This document shows, piece by piece, positions 7,541-10,663 of a stretch of DNA of 10,663 bases. Source of the DNA: JAUWQU01 sp964605095 (GTDB taxonomy: Bacteria; Planctomycetota; Phycisphaerae; SM23-33); assembly GCA_964605095.1 (NCBI GenBank), contig CAZSBS010000168.1, forward strand, positions 1 to 10,663. The letters are read 5' to 3'. Position numbers and translations under genes: made by a program. Under the pieces are notes generated by a model. The model searched no databases. It was not told the DNA's origin and was given only the letters and a program-made list of their open reading frames with translations. Position 1 is the stretch's first letter; each line of letters starts with the position of its first letter.

Positions 7541-7758
7541 GGCGGGTCTCCCTAAAATCGTCGCCCACTGGTCAGTCCACACTAGCCGCCGGTTAACAGG
7601 ATATCTATTATGCCGATGCAGCCCGGCTGGCTCGTGGACTCCACGGGGGGGGGTAATGGAAGTCCAAGTCTCTACGTCTCTACATATAGGATATACACTC
7701 GCCGCCGGCGGACAAGGGGCAATCTTTGCCGTTTTTGCCAAACCAGCCGATTTCAGAA
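7541..7758 (-). promoter_or_regulatory. Leader and possible promoter of the STN-like gene
   Basis: This 218-base gap has no gene. On the - strand a possible sigma70 promoter is TTGTCC (7715-7710), a 16-base spacer, then TATCCT (7693-7688); each hexamer matches consensus at four of six bases. It would give a leader of roughly 140 nt. The leader region contains a tandem 8-base repeat gtctctac (7668-7683), a run of nine G on the + strand (7645-7653), a perfect palindrome GTGGACTCCAC (7634-7644) and an overlapping pair GGACT/AGTCC (7636-7640 with 7661-7665) that would compete with it. No known riboswitch was recognised. Confidence 0.3.
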
Positions 7759-8631
7759 TTATATCACGTCGCGAAGATAGCCGCGAGCGGTGGCCAGCCA
7801 GCCCATCCCCCAGTGCCGCTGGCCGTGAAGCAGCAGCGTCGCCAGTGCCACGGCCGTCAGTTGGGAGTAATTCTTCTCGATGTAGGTGACAACCGCGCCG
7901 GGATGGTCGCAAACCGCAACCAACTCGTCGTGCTCGGATGCGTCCGGGGCGTTGCCGGCCCCCGCTCGGATGGCCTCGATGTCGCCGTTCACGCGGACCT
8001 CGAAGACCATCTCCGGCTGGACGACCCGCTTGGCGCGGACGATTCCAAGGCAGACGTTGCGGTTGACGGCCTCGGCCGGCAGGGCCAGTTCCTGGCACAG
8101 CTCGTCGGTCATGGCCTGGAAGGGGTCCGGAATCCGGCCGGCCTCGGCGGACGGCTCGACTATTCCGCCGACGGGATGAATGAGCCCGGAGTTGGAGAAC
8201 ACCTTGTTGCTTCGCCGCCCCAGCAGCACATAGCCGTCGCTGGTGACCACCGCGGCCGAGACGCCCAGCGGATTGGCCAGCACGTCCGGGCCGTGGATGT
8301 AGCGAAGCTGGGCATTGGTAAGGTTCGTGCCGACAAACTCCTTATAGCTGACCTCGCCAAGGGTTAACTGAAGCACAAGCCCCTGGGTCTCGCAGTTTAT
8401 CACGCGGCAGAGCCTGCCGTTGTAGAGCTTCCGGCCCTGCTCGGCGGCCAGGCGGGTCCGCTCGGCCCAGGCGGCCTCGATGACGCTCTCGATCTGATCG
8501 TTCGTCGGCCGGGGGCTGTCGGACCAGCGGACCTGCACTCGGTCGCGGCCGAAAAGCCCCACAAAATCGAGAAAGAACGCCCCGCAGTCGCGGCAGCCGT
8601 CCTGAGATGGTTTGTCAGACCACGGCGTCAC
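7759..8631 (-). CDS. NUDIX hydrolase, NUDT22-like (possible UDP-sugar diphosphatase)
   Basis: The 290-residue protein resembles the NUDT22 branch of the NUDIX superfamily: residues LGEVSYKEFVGTN (91-103), NPLGVSAAVVTSDGYVLLGRRS (120-141, the NUDIX core strands), then GLIHPVGGIVEP (149-160) and TDELCQELALP (175-185). Human NUDT22 hydrolyses UDP-glucose and UDP-galactose to UMP and the sugar 1-phosphate with Mg2+; applying that reaction here is inference. The NUDIX box is unusual: about seven residues longer than canonical between its glycine and the REUxEE part, which reads D-E-L-C-Q-E, keeping two glutamates (177, 181) but not the arginine. The start is a GTG at 8631, with AAGGAA 7 bases upstream inside the last codons of hemB. 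That gene stops 4 bases earlier, so the two are probably one transcript with coupled translation. An inactive or differently specific NUDIX protein is the main alternative. Confidence 0.75.
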   Translation of the reverse strand: MTPWSDKPSQDGCRDCGAFFLDFVGLFGRDRVQVRWSDSPRPTNDQIESVIEAAWAERTRLAAEQGRKLYNGRLCRVINCETQGLVLQLTLGEVSYKEFVGTNLTNAQLRYIHGPDVLANPLGVSAAVVTSDGYVLLGRRSNKVFSNSGLIHPVGGIVEPSAEAGRIPDPFQAMTDELCQELALPAEAVNRNVCLGIVRAKRVVQPEMVFEVRVNGDIEAIRAGAGNAPDASEHDELVAVCDHPGAVVTYIEKNYSQLTAVALATLLLHGQRHWGMGWLATARGYLRDVI

Positions 8632-8635
8632 GCGG

Positions 8636-9631
8636 CTATTCCTTCAACCAGTCCGCCAACTGCTCGGCAAAGTACGTTATGACCAGGTCGGCGCCCGCGC
8701 GGCGTATGGCGGAGGTTATTTCGATCGCGGCCGCCCGCTCGTCGAGCCAGCCCATCCGGGCCGCGGCCTTGATCGCCGAATACTCGCCGCTCACATGGTA
8801 AGCCGCCAGGGGGGCGTCGAAACGCCGCTTGACCGCCGCGATGAGGTCCAGGTACGTCGCGGCCGGCTTTATCATCAGCATGTCCGCGCCCTCGGCAAGG
8901 TCCGCCCCCGCCTCGGCAAACGCCTGCGATGGGCTGCGGTAGTCCATCTGGTACGTCCGGCGGTCGCCGAACTTCGGGGCGCTCTCGGCCGCGTCGCGGA
9001 ACGGGCCGTACATGCTCGACGCAAACTTTACCGCGTAGGACAAAATCGCCGTCCGGGTAAAGCCCGCGGCGTCCAGGGCTGAGCGGATCGCGCCGACCTG
9101 CCCGTCCATCATCGCCGACGGCGCGACGATGTCGGCGCCGCTTCGGGCGTGCGACAAGGCCGTCTTCGCCAGCGATTCCAGCGTCAGGTCGTTATCAACG
9201 TCCTTGCATCCGTCGGGCCCATCCGTCAGCGTGCCGCAGTGCCCGTGCTCGGTGTACTCGCACAGGCAGACATCCGTTATCACGAGCACCTTGGGCAGCT
9301 CGGCCTTGATCTGCCGGCAGAGCCTCGGGATGGCGGCCTGGTCGTTCCATGCCTCGGAGCCGACCGCGTCCTTGGCGTCCGGTATGCCGAACAGCAGCAC
9401 GGCCGGGATGCCCTTGGAGGCCCACCGGCGGACGGTTTCCATGGCGGTGTCCACCGAGAGTTGGAACTGCCCCGGCATGGTTGGGATCTCGTGGCTCACG
9501 CCGGCGCCCTCGCGGACGAACAGCGGGGCGATAAGCTCATGCCGGCTCAGCCGGACCTCGGCGAGCATTTCGCGCAGCGTGGCGTTGTAGCGAAGCCTGC
9601 GCAGCCGCGTTTTTGGAAACTTCAGGCTCAT
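8636..9631 (-). CDS. hemB: Porphobilinogen synthase (delta-aminolevulinic acid dehydratase)
   Basis: The 331-residue cytoplasmic enzyme condenses two 5-aminolevulinate molecules to porphobilinogen, the first common step toward haem, sirohaem and corrinoids. Diagnostic segments are all present: DVCLCEYTEHGHCG (120-133) with the zinc-binding Cys122, Cys124 and Cys132; APSAMMDGQVGAIR (170-183); SYAVKFASSMYGPFRD (198-213) with the first active-site Lys202; MLMIKPAATYLD (251-262) with the Schiff-base Lys255; and YHVSGEYS (278-285). Length is normal for the family. The start is the ATG ending at 9631, chosen because an AAAGGAG ribosome site lies 6 bases upstream and the product then begins like other HemB proteins; the open frame extends to 9784 but is not conserved-looking. 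A small insertion follows the third cysteine (TDGPDGCKDVDND, 136-148, with an extra Cys142) where most homologues go directly to VDND. The NUDIX gene follows 4 bases after the stop. Confidence 0.96.
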   Translation of the reverse strand: MSLKFPKTRLRRLRYNATLREMLAEVRLSRHELIAPLFVREGAGVSHEIPTMPGQFQLSVDTAMETVRRWASKGIPAVLLFGIPDAKDAVGSEAWNDQAAIPRLCRQIKAELPKVLVITDVCLCEYTEHGHCGTLTDGPDGCKDVDNDLTLESLAKTALSHARSGADIVAPSAMMDGQVGAIRSALDAAGFTRTAILSYAVKFASSMYGPFRDAAESAPKFGDRRTYQMDYRSPSQAFAEAGADLAEGADMLMIKPAATYLDLIAAVKRRFDAPLAAYHVSGEYSAIKAAARMGWLDERAAAIEITSAIRRAGADLVITYFAEQLADWLKE

Positions 9632-9692
9632 AATCTGCTCCTTTCCCGTCACCCTCCCTGAAGCATCGCCGGCCCCGTCCTTGGGAGCGGAT

Positions 9693-9698
9693 ATCATA
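9693..9698 (-). promoter_or_regulatory. Possible -10 element of the hemB promoter
   Basis: On the - strand TATGAT (five of six matches to TATAAT) lies about 60 bases upstream of the hemB ATG. No good -35 hexamer sits at the right distance; the best at 17 bases is TTTCGG. It lies just downstream of a terminator-like hairpin on the same strand, a sensible place for a promoter. Weak evidence. Confidence 0.3.
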
Positions 9699-9742
9699 CC
9701 GCCAAGCCGTCCGCGCCGAAACCAGGAAAAAAGGGGCCAGGG

Positions 9743-9767
9743 AAAAAGGCGGACGCTGAAGCCCGCC
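9743..9767 (-). terminator. Intrinsic terminator-like hairpin upstream of hemB
   Basis: Read on the - strand, GGCGG pairs with CCGCC (9763-9767 with 9748-9752), extended inward by a G-T wobble and a C-G pair around a 6-base loop, and is followed directly by TTTTT (9747-9743). No - strand gene precedes it in the window, so it would stop antisense transcripts from the right or attenuate a long hemB transcript. It may instead be one arm of the inverted repeat at 9749-9837. Confidence 0.45.
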
Positions 9768-9837
9768 CTTTCTTGCGGATTCAAATCGAGTTGGTGCAGC
9801 TTACGCTGTGCGGCGCCGGCGGCGATTCAGCGTCCGC
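9749..9837. repeat. Inverted repeat in the hemB/secreted-protein divergent region
   Basis: A 12-base perfect inverted pair: gcggacgctgaa at 9749-9760 and ttcagcgtccgc at 9826-9837, separated by 65 bases. The inner flanks (gcccgcc on the left, gccggcggcga on the right) are also partly complementary. It looks like a REP-type palindromic element between the divergent genes; the left arm overlaps the terminator-like hairpin. Family identity is not recognised. Confidence 0.5.
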
Positions 9838-9912
9838 AGATTCTGCCCCGAATGGCCATACATGCTATGAAAAGGGTTGCAAAAAAAAATGGGATATTTG
9901 AGCTTTTGGCCA

Positions 9913-9941
9913 TTGACAAAACTGATTAGCAGTGGTAAAGT
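9913..9941 (+). promoter_or_regulatory. Sigma70-type promoter of the secreted-protein gene
   Basis: TTGACA (9913-9918, perfect -35), a 17-base spacer, and TAAAGT (9936-9941, four of six) preceded by TGG, which gives an extended -10 (TGn). An AT-rich stretch and a run of nine A (9881-9889) lie upstream and could act as an UP-like region. Transcription would start near 9948, leaving a leader of about 260 nt before the ATG at 10207. Confidence 0.65.
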
Positions 9942-9948
9942 GCGTATT

Positions 9949-10206
9949 GCATCGTGTGGTCCGGGATCGGCGAGGAGGTCGGTTCTGCGAGGTGAGGAAC
10001 TTCGGCTCAGATCTTTCTTTCCTCTGGCCAGCTTGGCCAAAGGCAGTTCTGGTTGTTTTATAAGGCGTTTTTTGTTCCGCGGCGCGTGGTGTTTTCCTGC
10101 GTTGGGAAAACCCGCAGTGGCTTGGTGCCACGTCGTTGCGGCGCGGGATTCGTGCGTTCGCGGTTGGGATCGTTTTTTGGCAGAGCCAAGAAAGAAGGGA
10201 AACAGC
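9949..10206 (+). promoter_or_regulatory. Long, hairpin-rich 5' leader of the secreted-protein gene
   Basis: No convincing gene lies here. Perfect short stems seen are TGGCCA/TGGCCA around GCT (10025-10039), GTTTTCC/GGAAAAC (10091-10097 with 10105-10111), CTGCG/CGCAG (10097-10101 with 10113-10117), GTGGC/GCCAC (10117-10121 with 10127-10131), and a 9-bp stem with one wobble around AGA (10173-10181 with 10185-10193). The second and third overlap and exclude each other, as do the third and fourth at one base. The last hairpin ends just before the AAGGGA ribosome site (10195-10200). This fits an RNA leader that controls translation or stability; no known riboswitch class was recognised. Confidence 0.45.
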
Positions 10207-10663
10207 ATGAAGACAGAAACTATCGTAAGAAGCATTGTGGTTGGACTGGCGTTGGTTGGGATGGTGGCGTTCGCCGCGGTGCCGGCCGCGAATGCCGAGA
10301 CGGTCGCATGGGACTTCGATACAGGTATGGATGGTTGGACGCAGATTTACCCTGCAGCAACAGTACCTCCAGCCGATCCAGCTCCTAGCTTGTGGGCATC
10401 CTACGATGAATGGTGGTTTGGGCCTGACCCCGGTCACCTCGGCGATGGGTGGGAAGATGCCGATACACAGTGGGGCCGTTCCCCAGAGTTCACCCTGGAT
10501 GCCGGAGATGTGATTTTTCTCCAGTTCCTCAGCGGCGCATCGCCGGATGCCGCACCGGTGGCTCCTTCCTTGGTTCCTGAGATAGCGATTGTTGACGGCG
10601 GTTTTATGGGCGTGGCCCTGCGCGATGTCGACACCGATACGTATGTGTTGAGCGCGAGCCTAA
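10207..10663 (+). CDS. Secreted envelope protein, 3' end beyond window
   Basis: From the ATG at 10207 the frame stays open to the window end (152 residues seen). The start is supported by AAGGGA 6 bases upstream and by an immediate signal peptide: MKTETIVRS, a hydrophobic core to about residue 24, then VPAANA with likely cleavage after Ala30. The mature start reads WDFDTGMDGWTQIY (35-48), followed by a Trp-rich acidic part (63-90), SPEFTLDAGDVIFLQF (92-107) and GFMGVALRDVDTDTYVLS (132-149). This alternation of strands and turns suggests a beta-sandwich like those of galactose-binding or LamG domains, and recalls planctomycete secreted PEP-CTERM-type proteins; the sorting signal would be at the unseen C-terminus. 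Function cannot be named. Codons look less GC-biased than in the neighbours. It is divergent from hemB and has its own promoter and long leader. Confidence 0.75.
   Translation, partial: MKTETIVRSIVVGLALVGMVAFAAVPAANAETVAWDFDTGMDGWTQIYPAATVPPADPAPSLWASYDEWWFGPDPGHLGDGWEDADTQWGRSPEFTLDAGDVIFLQFLSGASPDAAPVAPSLVPEIAIVDGGFMGVALRDVDTDTYVLSASL

Noticed and set aside
7718..7735. GGCAA-TCT-TTGCC followed by GTTTTT on the + strand, like a terminator
   Set aside because: The stem is only 5 bp and no + strand gene lies upstream to be terminated.
6876..7889. Long + strand open frame opposite the STN-like gene
   Set aside because: It is antisense to a gene with clear signal peptide and repeat units; its Ser/Ala/Arg-rich composition is typical of a GC-rich shadow.
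7541..8098. Long upstream extension of the STN-like gene on the - strand
   Set aside because: It overlaps the NUDIX gene in another frame, while the ATG ending at 7540 has a good ribosome site and a signal peptide.
9973..10063. Possible leader peptide: AGGAGG at 9973-9978 with GTG at 9992 and stop at 10061-10063
   Set aside because: The spacing from AGGAGG to the GTG is 13 bases, too long for a normal start, and no ATG is suitably placed. A CTG at 9985 is better spaced and in frame with the downstream gene, but would put a non-signal sequence before a clear signal peptide.
9801..10437. Two - strand open frames across the leader and start of the secreted-protein gene
   Set aside because: They cross a near-consensus + strand promoter and signal-peptide coding sequence, lack recognisable protein features and are Arg/Pro-rich shadows.

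Overview
The window is GC-rich bacterial DNA. It most likely comes from a planctomycete, probably the Phycisphaerae or a relative. This rests on recalled gene and repeat families: an HflK-like SPFH protein, a three-gene ABC/permease/large unknown-protein cluster, a small protein with two STN-like units, a secreted envelope protein with a long leader, and intergenic 'atccgaaac'-type and 'tagccgg'-type repeats. No rRNA, tRNA, CRISPR array, transposase or phage gene was seen.

Layout, left half (+ strand). Positions 1-1152 hold the 3' part of an SPFH/Band 7 (HflK-like) gene. After a 250-base, locally AT-rich gap carrying a 22-base perfect inverted repeat comes an operon: an ABC-2 type ATPase (1403-2665), its membrane permease with a large extracytoplasmic insert (2662-4365), and a 633-residue membrane-anchored, TPR-like protein of unknown function (4362-6263). 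Both internal junctions are ATGA overlaps, so the three proteins are probably made together and act as one envelope system.

Layout, right half (mostly - strand). The operon converges on a signal-peptide protein with two STN-like units (6428-7540). Between them are two oppositely oriented arrays of a 7-base repeat, each reaching a stop codon, and a small hairpin. Further right, hemB (porphobilinogen synthase, 8636-9631) is followed after 4 bases by a NUDT22-like NUDIX gene (7759-8631) with a GTG start. Upstream of hemB are a weak promoter candidate and a hairpin plus T-run on the same strand.

The last part (9913 to the end, + strand) has a near-consensus sigma70 promoter, a leader of about 260 nt rich in hairpins, and the start of a secreted protein gene cut off by the window end.

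The best candidates for new biology are the coupled ABC/permease/unknown-protein operon beside the SPFH gene, the inverted heptamer arrays, and the structured leader at 9949-10206. All functional statements are sequence reading plus family knowledge; no search was run.
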